Part shown: positions 8,866-17,366 of the stretch, piece by piece
Numbering within the stretch: the stretch's first letter is position 1
Layout of the letters: each line of letters opens with the position of its first letter
Assembly (NCBI RefSeq): GCF_002086735.1
Contig: NZ_MVIJ01000010.1
Span: forward strand, 83,460-147,459
Reading direction: 5' to 3'
DNA: 64,000 bases
Origin: Mycobacterium scrofulaceum
Lineage (GTDB): Bacteria > Actinomycetota > Actinomycetes > Mycobacteriales > Mycobacteriaceae
Position numbers and translations under genes: made by a program
Notes under the pieces: model-generated
What the model was told of the DNA's origin: nothing
Database searches by the model: none
What the model saw: the letters and a program-made list of their open reading frames with translations, nothing else

Positions 8866-10319
8866 GCCGGGCCGCCGACCTTTGCCCGGTAGGTCTTGGC
8901 GGCGGCCCTGATGTGCAGCGACGGCCGGGCGTCGGTCAGGACGGTGCCGACGACGTCAGCGCCGGCCGAGCGCAGGGCGGCCAGCGCGTCGTTGAGCTCG
9001 TCGACGGTGGTCCGGCGCGCCCGCACCACCAACACCGTGGCCGACACCGCGCCGGCCAGCAGGCCGCTGTCGGCCGTTGCCAGAACCGGCGGCCCGTCCA
9101 CCACGATCCGATCGAAACGGGACGACAGGTCCAGCATCACCCTGTCGATCACCTCGGGCAGAAACGCGCTGCAGGGCGGGGTTTCGCGGCGCGCGGACCG
9201 CGACGCCAGGACGAACAGCTTGGCGATCGGGGTGGGCTTGACGGCTTCCGCGGCGATGTCGGGGTTGGCCAGCGCGTTGGCCAGTCCCTCCCCCGACTCG
9301 ACCCGCAGCAGGCCGGCGATCACGTGCCGGCGCGTATCGCCCTCGACCAGGAGCACGTCCTCACCGATTTCGGCCAGCGCCAACGACAGGTTCAGCGCCG
9401 TGGTCGTGGTCCCCTCCCCGCCGAACGGCGCCGTCACCAGCACCCGGCGCGCCTCGGGGCCCACCGCCCTGAGCAGCCGGGCGCGCAAGCCCCGCACGGC
9501 GTCGTCGAGGGCGGAGTCGACGCCGAACCTCGGGGTGTTGCCGCGCCTGCCGGGCAACTCCGCCAAAGTGGGCAGGCCCGAAAGCTGTTCCAGCTTCTCC
9601 CGGGAGCGCACCGTGCGGTCGTTGGCCTCGCGGGCCACCGCCACCGCGATGGCCAGCAGGATCCCGGCGATGAAGCCCATCGCCATGTTGCGCACGGGCA
9701 CCGGGGTCACGGCGTGATCGGGCACCCGCGGGGCCTCCACCACCCTCGCCCTGGCCACCGGCATGGGTTTGGCCGCCGGCTGGCCGGGCGTCTCCGAGGG
9801 TTGGGGGCCGGGCGGATTCGGCTCGCCGGTGTCGGGCCGCACGCCGGGCGTCACCGGCACGGGCCGGCCGTTCGGGCCCGTCGTCGCGCCGAGGGTCGGC
9901 ACCAGCGCGGCGAACTGATCGGCCATCGCGCCCGCCAGCGCCGCGGCGCGGTTCGGGTCGGTGTCCTTGACGGAGATCGTGAAAAGCTGGGATTTGGCCG
10001 TGTATTTCACCTGGGTCTGGGTCACCAGCGCGTCGGCGCTCATCGGGACCTGCAGCTGATTGACCGCGCGCTCCGCCACCGTCCGGCCGCCGGCTATCTG
10101 CGCGTAGGAGGACAACCGTTCCTGCGCGGTCAGCGTGCCGTTGTACAACTCGGTGAGGTCGGTGGCACCGGGGAAGGAGATCAGGATGGTCGCCGACGAT
10201 TGGTAGTGCTTGGTCTGCAATGCCGTGACCGCCGCGGCACCGATCGTGCACGCCAGCAACGCCCCCAGGGCCAGTTTCCAATGCGTGAGCAGAGTCCGGA
10301 CGAAGGTGCGGAAATCCAT
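8862..10319 (-). CDS. Wzz/BY-kinase-like chain-length protein, degenerate P-loop
   Basis: A 485-aa protein with membrane segment 1 near residues 15-35, a Wzz-type periplasmic domain, a proline-rich stretch near 150-190, membrane segment 2 near 213-230, and a cytoplasmic BY-kinase/ParA-like domain. The P-loop reads TAPFGGEGTTTTALNLS (about 297-313), with Thr where the family has the nucleotide-binding Lys. The second Walker segment is VLLVEGDTRR, with Glu for the first Asp. The tail has a single Tyr near 477 and no tyrosine cluster. It probably controls glycan length or assembly, but kinase activity is doubtful. AGAGAGG lies just upstream of the ATG. Confidence 0.8.
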   Translation of the reverse strand: MDFRTFVRTLLTHWKLALGALLACTIGAAAVTALQTKHYQSSATILISFPGATDLTELYNGTLTAQERLSSYAQIAGGRTVAERAVNQLQVPMSADALVTQTQVKYTAKSQLFTISVKDTDPNRAAALAGAMADQFAALVPTLGATTGPNGRPVPVTPGVRPDTGEPNPPGPQPSETPGQPAAKPMPVARARVVEAPRVPDHAVTPVPVRNMAMGFIAGILLAIAVAVAREANDRTVRSREKLEQLSGLPTLAELPGRRGNTPRFGVDSALDDAVRGLRARLLRAVGPEARRVLVTAPFGGEGTTTTALNLSLALAEIGEDVLLVEGDTRRHVIAGLLRVESGEGLANALANPDIAAEAVKPTPIAKLFVLASRSARRETPPCSAFLPEVIDRVMLDLSSRFDRIVVDGPPVLATADSGLLAGAVSATVLVVRARRTTVDELNDALAALRSAGADVVGTVLTDARPSLHIRAAAKTYRAKVGGPA

Positions 10320-10394
10320 CCACTAACCTCTCTGGGCCGACGCCATGCCAATGGCGCCGAATTGATTTGCTTTGCACCGGCCGCGCAAAGCTCG

Positions 10395-10428
10395 GTGCAG
10401 CACATTATGCAGCATCTCCGTGCAGCAC
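10395..10428. promoter_or_regulatory. Three tandem 9-mers, candidate operator
   Basis: GTGCAGCAC (10395), ATGCAGCAT (10407) and GTGCAGCAC (10420) recur with 12-13 nt periods. Each is a small inverted repeat around a central A. They lie 75-110 nt upstream of the chain-length/kinase gene in the 167-nt gap after the lipoprotein gene. They could be a regulator site for the core polysaccharide genes; no regulator is identified. Confidence 0.4.
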
Positions 10429-10486
10429 AGTCCCAATCGCAATGAGTTGCCGGGTGCCCGATCAAGGCGTTTGCTGGCGCGCACGA

Positions 10487-12163
10487 TCACTGGCCGGGTG
10501 CGGTGGTCAGCGCGTCGCGCCCGATGTCGAGCGCGGCCAGCGGGTACCCCCCCGATTCGTCGCGTCCGGAGCGGGCCAGCCGCATGGGGGGATAGTCCAC
10601 CACGTGCGAGGCGGTCGGCTTGTGCTGCTGCCACTCGACGCGGGCGCGCAGCGTGTAGTGCCCCGGCGCCAGCCCCGCCAGGTCGACGGCCACGGATTCG
10701 GTGAACGACGCCGGGGCCGGCTGGTTACCGGAGCTGTCGGGGGACGGCACGAGCTTGTCGAGGGCCACGGCCGTCGGCAAGGTCCGGACCACCGCGCCCG
10801 AGAAATCCACCAGTTGATAGCCGGGCGCCCACTTCTCGATTGCGGCGGCGGCGCCGTAGTTGGTCCAGACCACCGATAGTGTCGCCACGCGATCGCGAAA
10901 CGATGGCGACCCCGGCCGCGCTTCCACGGAGTAGCGGTAGCCGGCCGCGACGTTGGCCTGCGCCCACACCAGGTATAGGGCCGGGTCCATCGGGGTGGCC
11001 GAATCCACGGCGGGGAAGTTGAAACTCGACGTCATCGACACGTGATATTTGACGACGTCGCGCAGGCCCTTTTCGTAGTAGGACCGCGGGCTGGTTCCCT
11101 CCGGCAACTGGCACCATTCGGTGATCACCAGGGCCGAGGCCAGCCGCTCTTTCAGCTGGGCCACCAGCGGGTCTTTGGTGTGCACGTAGTACGAGCCGTC
11201 CGATTCCGCCCAGACGGGCAGCGGCGCGTAGACGCCGAGGCAGTCCGAACGGATGCCCACGGGCGCGGACAGCTTCTTGGTGACGTCGTCGGCGAGCAGC
11301 TCGCGCACGATTTCCGGGTTCAGCGCGGTGGTCACCAGCCGGGTGTGGCCGAAGGCACTCACGTTCGCCGCGACGAGCTGACCGATGGAGGCTTTCGTGA
11401 TGCTCTGATCGCGAAACTGACTGTAGTAACCCAGCTTTGCGATGCTCTGCTCGGGTGAGGGGCCCGGGGCGCCCAACGTGTCCCGGAGATAGGCGATGTG
11501 GTTCTCGCTGAAGTCCCCGTAGCCGGAGAACTCGAAAACGCTGAGCCGCTCGTCGCCGTCGTAGCGGCGGCCCAGCGCGGCGAGCAGCTGCCCGAAGGCG
11601 CTCAGGTAGGCGGGGTCGTTCCAGTTCGGCACCACGTGCGTCAGCCCGGGCGTCCACCAGTATCGTTGCGGCCCCGTGTAGCTGGTGGACGCGAAGCGCA
11701 TCCAGTCGGGAATGGCGATGTTCGTGTTGTTCGCATAGGTGGTGTCGCAGCAGGAGTTGTAGGCGAACACGCGAAGCGTGAGCCGCATGTTGCGACCGGC
11801 CAGCTTGGCCAGCGCGTCGTCGATGACGCTGAAGTCGAATCTGCGGTCGTCGGGGGCGTCGGGGGGCAGGGTGGTCGGATCGGTGGGCTGCAGTTGCCGC
11901 CACGACACGCGCAAGCTGGCGTCGTAGGACCCCGGCCACGCCGGGTACCGCCGCTGGGCCGGATTGCCTTGCGGGAAAAGCGGCATCATCAGGTCTTCGT
12001 ATTGGCCGCGCAGCGGATTCGCGATCTCCTGCACGTTCGGCGGTATGGCGGGGCTGGCCACGGTGGACAACGGATCGGGGCCGCCGGGCCCGCCGCATCC
12101 GCTCACCACCAACGCCGCGCACGCGACGATCACCGCCACGCTTGTGCTCAATGTTCGGGCCAT
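10487..12163 (-). CDS. DUF4832-like lipoprotein (copy 2)
   Basis: A 558-aa exported lipoprotein: MARTLSTSVAVIVACAALVVSGC gives a signal peptide with lipobox VSGC and Cys23. The body has the family's NPLRGQY segment, a SLRVSWRQLQP strand and a DFSVIDDALAKL helix, resembling DUF4832/glycoside-hydrolase-like TIM barrels, then a C-terminal beta domain (VVWTNYG; LAPGHYTLRA). It is clearly paralogous to the lipoprotein at 14248-15915 along its whole length. The ATG 12163 is the only start giving a clean signal peptide, and lies 10 nt after the GGDEF-EAL stop. It may bind or cleave the glycan made by the locus; that is inferred. Confidence 0.7.
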   Translation of the reverse strand: MARTLSTSVAVIVACAALVVSGCGGPGGPDPLSTVASPAIPPNVQEIANPLRGQYEDLMMPLFPQGNPAQRRYPAWPGSYDASLRVSWRQLQPTDPTTLPPDAPDDRRFDFSVIDDALAKLAGRNMRLTLRVFAYNSCCDTTYANNTNIAIPDWMRFASTSYTGPQRYWWTPGLTHVVPNWNDPAYLSAFGQLLAALGRRYDGDERLSVFEFSGYGDFSENHIAYLRDTLGAPGPSPEQSIAKLGYYSQFRDQSITKASIGQLVAANVSAFGHTRLVTTALNPEIVRELLADDVTKKLSAPVGIRSDCLGVYAPLPVWAESDGSYYVHTKDPLVAQLKERLASALVITEWCQLPEGTSPRSYYEKGLRDVVKYHVSMTSSFNFPAVDSATPMDPALYLVWAQANVAAGYRYSVEARPGSPSFRDRVATLSVVWTNYGAAAAIEKWAPGYQLVDFSGAVVRTLPTAVALDKLVPSPDSSGNQPAPASFTESVAVDLAGLAPGHYTLRARVEWQQHKPTASHVVDYPPMRLARSGRDESGGYPLAALDIGRDALTTAPGQ

Positions 12164-12173
12164 CGGTGCGATG

Positions 12174-14066
12174 CTAGATGGAGCCCGTCGGCAGCGCCTT
12201 GCGGTCGGCCAAAAACGGCATCGGCAGCCAGCGCGTGGACAGCAAGGCTTCCATGGCATCGGCGGGGACGGGGCGCGACAACAGGAAGCCCTGCGCCCGG
12301 CGACACCCGTGCTGGATCAAAGTCATTGCGGCGTCAGGCGTTTCGACACCCTCGGCGACGACTTCCAGGCCGAATGCCTCGGCCAGCCCGATGATGGCGC
12401 GCACGATCGCCAAATCACCGGCGTTGTTGCCCAAGTCGCGGACGAACCCGGTGTCGATCTTGAGCATGTCGACCGGCAGGGATTTCAGGTGCGACAACAC
12501 CGCATACCCGGTGCCGAAGTCGTCGATGGCCAGTTGAACGCCGACTTCCTTGAGCTCCGCCAAGGTCTTTCGGGTGGTGTCGATGTCATGCACCACGGCG
12601 CGCTCGGTGATCTCCAGGCACACCGAACCGGCGTCGAGGCCGAACTCCTCGATGGTGCCGGCGACGTCGCGCACGAACCCCCGCGTGATGAGCTGGATGG
12701 GCGACACGTTGATCCGCATGACCGCTCCCCGCCCGACGCCGTCGGCCTGCCAGCGACTGAAATCGGCGCACGCGCTGCGCATCACCCACCGGCCCAACTC
12801 CATCGCCAGGTTGGTCGATTCGGCGATCCCGATGAACGAGTCGGGCAGCAGCAGCCCCCAGATCGGGTGTCGCCAACGCACCAGTGCCTCGGCGCCCACG
12901 ATGGCGCCGGTCGAGAGGTCGACCTCGGGCAGGTAGTGCAGCATCAAGGCTTCGCTGTCGATGTCGCCTTGCAGGTGCAGTTCGATGTCGTTGCGGAACG
13001 CGCGTTTGAGGGACATGTCGTCGGTGGACACCGCGATCTGGTTACCGCCGGAACGTTTCGCCGTCAGCACCGCCTCGTCGGCGCGACGGAGCAGGTCGGT
13101 GCAGTTGTCCCGCCCCGGGACACCCACCGCCAGCCCGATGCTGACGGTGCGGCTGATCACGTGGCCGCCGATGGCCAGCCGCTCGCACAGCATCGCGGAG
13201 AGGCGGCGGGCGAGCGACTCCGCCGCCTCCGGCGACATCGGCTGGTCGGGGACGACGACGAACTCGTCACCGCCCAGCCGGGCGATCGTGCAGTTGGGTG
13301 CGCAGATCCGGATGCGTTGTGCGAAGACGCGGATGAACCAGTCGCCGGCGGTGTGGCCGAGGTAGTCGTTGATCGGCTTGAGCCGGTCGAGGTCGAGGTA
13401 CATCACGGCGACCGGACCGGGTTGCCCGGTCACGAGCCGTTCGGTCAGGTGCGCGACCAGGGCGCGACGGTTGTAGAGGCCGGTCAGATCGTCGTGCTCG
13501 GCCAGGTAGCGCAGCTTCTCCTCGGCCGCGATGCGGGCCTGCACCTGCGCGAACAGCGCGGCGACCGCCTCGAGCGTGTTGATCTCGTCTTGCTCCCACT
13601 TGCGGGCGCCGAACTTGACGAAGCCGAGGAGCCCGGTGGTGGTCTCGCCCGAGACCAGCGGGGCGGCGGCCACCGAGGGGGAGGCGGCCCCTTTGGTTGC
13701 GCCCACCCTGCGCCGGAAATAGCGTTTGGACTGCGCGGGCCGGATCACCACGGGTTTCCGGCCGTGCCCGCACTGCGCGAGGACCGACTCGGCGATGTCC
13801 AGCTGGGCGAACGCGGTCGGATCCGGGTCCGCGGCGTCCGTCCGGGCCGGCCACTCGGCGACCAGCGCGGAAGCGCGGGTGTGCGGGTCGAGGTGCCGCA
13901 GGAAGCTGGCGTCCACGTCGAACTGCTCGACGAGCTGCGCCAGCACCTTTTCACTGACCCGGCCGGCCGAGGCCGCCGTCGCCTCCATCAGCTGTGTCGC
14001 AACGGAGGTGACGACCAGGTCCAGACTGCGCGGCACGGTCTCCTCCGACAAGGGCATCCGTCTCAT
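12174..14066 (-). CDS. GAF-GGDEF-EAL cyclic-di-GMP enzyme
   Basis: A 630-aa soluble protein with a GAF-like sensor (about 20-180), a diguanylate cyclase domain with an intact RLGGDEF motif (residues 265-269) and a phosphodiesterase domain with intact GAEALVRWRH (EAL 393-395) and IDDFGTGY. No RxxD inhibitory site is seen just before GGDEF. The architecture and length match mycobacterial Rv1354c/MSDGC-1, which make and degrade c-di-GMP; here both active sites look competent. The stop lies 10 nt before the second DUF4832-like lipoprotein, so the two are probably co-transcribed, with polysaccharide genes downstream. Confidence 0.9.
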   Translation of the reverse strand: MRRMPLSEETVPRSLDLVVTSVATQLMEATAASAGRVSEKVLAQLVEQFDVDASFLRHLDPHTRASALVAEWPARTDAADPDPTAFAQLDIAESVLAQCGHGRKPVVIRPAQSKRYFRRRVGATKGAASPSVAAAPLVSGETTTGLLGFVKFGARKWEQDEINTLEAVAALFAQVQARIAAEEKLRYLAEHDDLTGLYNRRALVAHLTERLVTGQPGPVAVMYLDLDRLKPINDYLGHTAGDWFIRVFAQRIRICAPNCTIARLGGDEFVVVPDQPMSPEAAESLARRLSAMLCERLAIGGHVISRTVSIGLAVGVPGRDNCTDLLRRADEAVLTAKRSGGNQIAVSTDDMSLKRAFRNDIELHLQGDIDSEALMLHYLPEVDLSTGAIVGAEALVRWRHPIWGLLLPDSFIGIAESTNLAMELGRWVMRSACADFSRWQADGVGRGAVMRINVSPIQLITRGFVRDVAGTIEEFGLDAGSVCLEITERAVVHDIDTTRKTLAELKEVGVQLAIDDFGTGYAVLSHLKSLPVDMLKIDTGFVRDLGNNAGDLAIVRAIIGLAEAFGLEVVAEGVETPDAAMTLIQHGCRRAQGFLLSRPVPADAMEALLSTRWLPMPFLADRKALPTGSI

Positions 14067-14247
14067 CCGGACGGTCAGCGCGCTGACGGCTGGCCGCTCG
14101 GGCGACGGTCTGGATGGCGAATCGCGGGTTCATGCGGACCCGGGCAGGTCACGGTGGGTATGGCCAGCAAAAGGTATCACGCACGACCCGTCCGATCAGG
14201 GCGAACGAACAACATCTGGCGCCGGCCGGCCGCTCCTCATCGGGGCG

Positions 14248-15915
14248 TCACTGACCGTTGGCCGACGCCGCGTCGCTCGCGATGTCGAGGGTGGCTATCG
14301 GATACAGCCCCGAGCCGTCGCGACCGTCGCGGGCCAGTGCCATCGGCGCGTAGTTCACCACATGGGAGGCGCCCGGCTTGTGTTGCTGCCAGTCCACCGA
14401 CGCGCGCAGCGTGTAGTGCCCCGGCGCCAGGCCCGTCACGTCGACGTGCACCGACTCGGTGGACGACTCCGGGACCGCCTCCTCGCGCGACTGGCTGGAG
14501 TCGTCGTGCACCAGCGTCTTGAGATTGACCGTAGCCGGGATGGTCCGGACCACCGCGCCCGAGAAGTCGACCAGCTTGTAGCCGGGCGCCCAGTGCTCGG
14601 AGGCCGCCGCGGAACCGTAGTTCGTCCAGACGACGGAGATGGAAGCCACCTTGCCCTGAATGGACTGCGAGCCGGGCTTGGCCTCGACCGAATACCGATA
14701 GCCCGCGGAGGTGTTCGCCTTCGCCCAGACGAGGTACAGCTTGTGATCCATCGCCGACGTCGAGTCCCGGTCGGGGAAGTTGGCGCTCGACGTCATCGAC
14801 ACGTGGTACCTCACGACGTCGTGCAGGGCCTTCTCGTAGTAAGACCGCGGGTCCGTCCCGTTCGGCAACCGGCACCACTGGCTGATCACCAGCGCCGAGG
14901 TGAACCGCTGCTTGACCGTGTTGACGACGGCGTCGTTGAACCGCACGTAATGCGAGTCGCCGGACTCGGCCCATTCCGGCATGGGCGACTGCACGCCAAG
15001 GCAATCCGCCCGGATGCCGACCGGCGCGGGCAGCTTCTTCGTCACGTCGTCGGCGAACAACTCGCGGACGATTTCCGGGTTGTCGGCGGTGACCACCAAT
15101 TGCGTGTGGCCGAACGCGGCGACGTTGGCGGCGACCAGCTGCCCGATGGACCCTTTGGTGATGCTCTGGTCGCGGAACTGGCTGTAGTACCCCAACTTCG
15201 CGACGCTGTCGTCCGGCGTGGGTCCCGGCGCACCGAGTGCGTCGCGCACGTAGGCGAGGCTGGTCTTGCCGAAATCGCCGTAGCCGGAGAACTCGAAAAC
15301 GCTGAGGCGCTCGTCCCCGTCGTAGCGGCGCCCGAGCGCGGCGAGCAGCTGCCCGAAGGCGTTCAGGTACGCGGGGTCGTTCCAGTTCGGCACCACCTGC
15401 GAGGCCCCCGGCGCCGATCCGTTCGGCGCCGCGGGATAACCGGTGGCCGCGGGCCGGACCCAGTCCGGGATCGCGATGTTGGTGTTGTCCGGGTAGGAAT
15501 CGCCGCAACAGGACTTGTAGGCGTACACGCCGAGGACCAGCCGCATGTTGCGGCTGCCGACCTTCGCCAGCGCGTCGTCGATCACGCCGAAGTCGAACTT
15601 GCGGTCGTCGGGAGCGTCGGGCGGCAGCGTGCGCGGGTCGACGGGCTGCAACTGCCGCCACGAGACCCGCAGGCTGGCGTCGTAGGACGCGGGCCAGGCG
15701 GCGTACCGCTGTTGTGCGGGATTGCCTTGCGGGAAAAGCGGGTTCAAGCCTTCCTCGTACTGGCCGCGCAGCGGGTTTCCGATCTCCTGGGCGGTGGGCG
15801 GGATGGCCGGGCTGACCATCGCGGACAGCGGCCCCGGGTCGCCGTTGCCGCCGCATCCACTCAGCACGAGCGCCGTGCACAAGACAGCGGCCAGCGCGCT
15901 CTTCTTCGTCCTCAC
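14248..15915 (-). CDS. DUF4832-like lipoprotein (copy 1)
   Basis: A 555-aa exported lipoprotein and paralogue of the one at 10487-12163; the two share long near-identical stretches such as YDASLRVSWRQLQP and LPPDAPDDR. The start is GTG 15915, with GGGAGA about 8 nt upstream and a signal peptide ending LVLSGC (Cys21). Domain layout is as in copy 2: a glycosidase-like barrel with NPLRGQY near the N terminus and a C-terminal beta domain. The two copies flank the c-di-GMP gene, suggesting duplication around it. This is the first gene of the leftward series, divergent from the flavoprotein at 16185. Confidence 0.7.
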   Translation of the reverse strand: MRTKKSALAAVLCTALVLSGCGGNGDPGPLSAMVSPAIPPTAQEIGNPLRGQYEEGLNPLFPQGNPAQQRYAAWPASYDASLRVSWRQLQPVDPRTLPPDAPDDRKFDFGVIDDALAKVGSRNMRLVLGVYAYKSCCGDSYPDNTNIAIPDWVRPAATGYPAAPNGSAPGASQVVPNWNDPAYLNAFGQLLAALGRRYDGDERLSVFEFSGYGDFGKTSLAYVRDALGAPGPTPDDSVAKLGYYSQFRDQSITKGSIGQLVAANVAAFGHTQLVVTADNPEIVRELFADDVTKKLPAPVGIRADCLGVQSPMPEWAESGDSHYVRFNDAVVNTVKQRFTSALVISQWCRLPNGTDPRSYYEKALHDVVRYHVSMTSSANFPDRDSTSAMDHKLYLVWAKANTSAGYRYSVEAKPGSQSIQGKVASISVVWTNYGSAAASEHWAPGYKLVDFSGAVVRTIPATVNLKTLVHDDSSQSREEAVPESSTESVHVDVTGLAPGHYTLRASVDWQQHKPGASHVVNYAPMALARDGRDGSGLYPIATLDIASDAASANGQ

Positions 15916-16121
15916 GGTTGCTTCTCCCAACACACACCGATGAACACTGAAGTGGCCCCATACTGCCTGGGTTGTCTGGTGCGTGTATCCGACGCGGGGC
16001 AGATCACGAATTGGCGTAGCGCAGCCTAGCACGCACGGCGCGGCCGGCCCCCGGCTCGACGACGTGCGCTCATCGGGGCGGGCGGCAGCCTTGGTGAGAC
16101 GGGTCACAATGTGGGCGGGCC

Positions 16122-16148
16122 TGTCACGCGCGACGAGTCCGCGGTGTC
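16122..16148 (+). promoter_or_regulatory. ECF41-type promoter
   Basis: TGTCACG (16122-16128) is followed after exactly 16 nt by TGTC (16145-16148), close to the recalled ECF41 promoter pattern TGTCACA-N16-CGTC. It lies 36 nt before the ATG of the flavoprotein that is paired with an ECF41-like sigma factor, the arrangement in which this group autoregulates. The match is 6/7 plus 3/4 positions with correct spacing. Confidence 0.6.
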
Positions 16149-16184
16149 TCGAGGGCATCAGGCCCGTGAGAACAGGAGACAGCA

Positions 16185-17366
16185 ATGACCGAGGTGGCCC
16201 CGCAGAAAACTCATGTCGTCGTCGTCGGAGGCGGATACGCCGGCACCCTGGCCGCCAACCGCCTACGGCAGCGTCCGGACATCGACATCACCCTGGTGAA
16301 CCCTCGCCCCGTGTTCGTCGAGCGGATCCGCCTGCACCAGTTGGTCGCCGACACCGGCGCCGCGACCGCCGACTACGCGACGCTGCTCGGCGACGGTATC
16401 CGGTTGGTCGTCGACGCCGTCGACCGCATCGAGGCCACCGCCCGGCGCGTGCTGCTGTCCTCGGGCGCAGAGCTCGACTACGACTACCTGATCTATGCGG
16501 TGGGCAGCACCGGCGCCACACCGGCGGCCGTGCCCGGGTTCGCGGACTTCGCCTACGCGATAGCCGACCTGGAAAGCGCGCAGCGGTTGCGCTACGCGCT
16601 GGCCGACCTGCCGATGACCGCGCCGGTCACCGTCGTCGGCGGCGGGCTGACCGGCATCGAGACGGCTGCCGAACTGGCCGAGCGGGGCCGCCAGGTGACC
16701 CTGGTGTGCGGCGCCGCGCTGGGCCCGTCCCTGAGCAGGCGGGGCCGCCGCTCGGTCGCCAAGCGGCTGCGCGGCTTCGGCGTCAACGTGCTGGAGTCCG
16801 CGACGGTGACCGAGGTGCGCTGGGACGCGGTGGTGCTGGACGACGGCGCCGTGCTGCCGAGCGCGGCGACCATCTGGACGGCCGGGTTCGCCGTGCCCGA
16901 CCTGGCCGCGCGCAGCGGCCTGAGCACCGACGCGCTGGGCCGGCTACTCACCGACGAGACGCTGACCAGCGTCGACAACCCCTACGTCGTCGCGGCGGGT
17001 GACGCCGCCGCGCCGTCGGGGCAGCCCCTGCGGATGAGCTGCCAGGCCGCCGGGCCGCTGGGTGTGCAAGCCGCCAACACCGTGCTGAGCCGCATCGCCG
17101 GGACCGCCCCGGCCCTGCTCGACCAGGCCTTCGTCGGTCAATGCATCAGCCTGGGCCGCACCTACGGCACGGTCCAGCTGTCGCGCACCGACGACACCCC
17201 GGTGAACCTGGCGCTGGGCGGCCGGACCGGCGCGTCCATCAAGGAGGCCATCTGCAAGGGAACGGTGTGGGCCATCCGGCGCGAGGCCGCCAAGCCCGGC
17301 TCCTACCTCTGGCTCAAGGGCGGCAAGCGGCCCGCGCAGGCGCGGACCGAGGGCGCGCTGCGATGA
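16185..17366 (+). CDS. NDH-2-like FAD/NAD(P) oxidoreductase
   Basis: A 393-aa flavoprotein with two dinucleotide folds: FAD-binding VVVVGGGYAGTLAANRL near the start and NAD(P)-binding VVGGGLTGIETAAELAE near residue 150, plus the late VVAAGDAAA FAD segment. It resembles type II NADH dehydrogenase-like enzymes but lacks an obvious C-terminal membrane anchor. ATG 16185 has AGGAGA about 7 nt upstream. It overlaps the following sigma factor gene by 4 nt. In ECF41 systems a carboxymuconolactone decarboxylase, oxidoreductase or epimerase sits beside the sigma gene; this would be that partner. The redox substrate is unknown. Confidence 0.85.
   Translation: MTEVAPQKTHVVVVGGGYAGTLAANRLRQRPDIDITLVNPRPVFVERIRLHQLVADTGAATADYATLLGDGIRLVVDAVDRIEATARRVLLSSGAELDYDYLIYAVGSTGATPAAVPGFADFAYAIADLESAQRLRYALADLPMTAPVTVVGGGLTGIETAAELAERGRQVTLVCGAALGPSLSRRGRRSVAKRLRGFGVNVLESATVTEVRWDAVVLDDGAVLPSAATIWTAGFAVPDLAARSGLSTDALGRLLTDETLTSVDNPYVVAAGDAAAPSGQPLRMSCQAAGPLGVQAANTVLSRIAGTAPALLDQAFVGQCISLGRTYGTVQLSRTDDTPVNLALGGRTGASIKEAICKGTVWAIRREAAKPGSYLWLKGGKRPAQARTEGALR

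Noticed and set aside
1..15915. Type VII secretion or PE/PPE genes
   Set aside because: No PE, PPE or WXG100 signatures appear in this part of the window.
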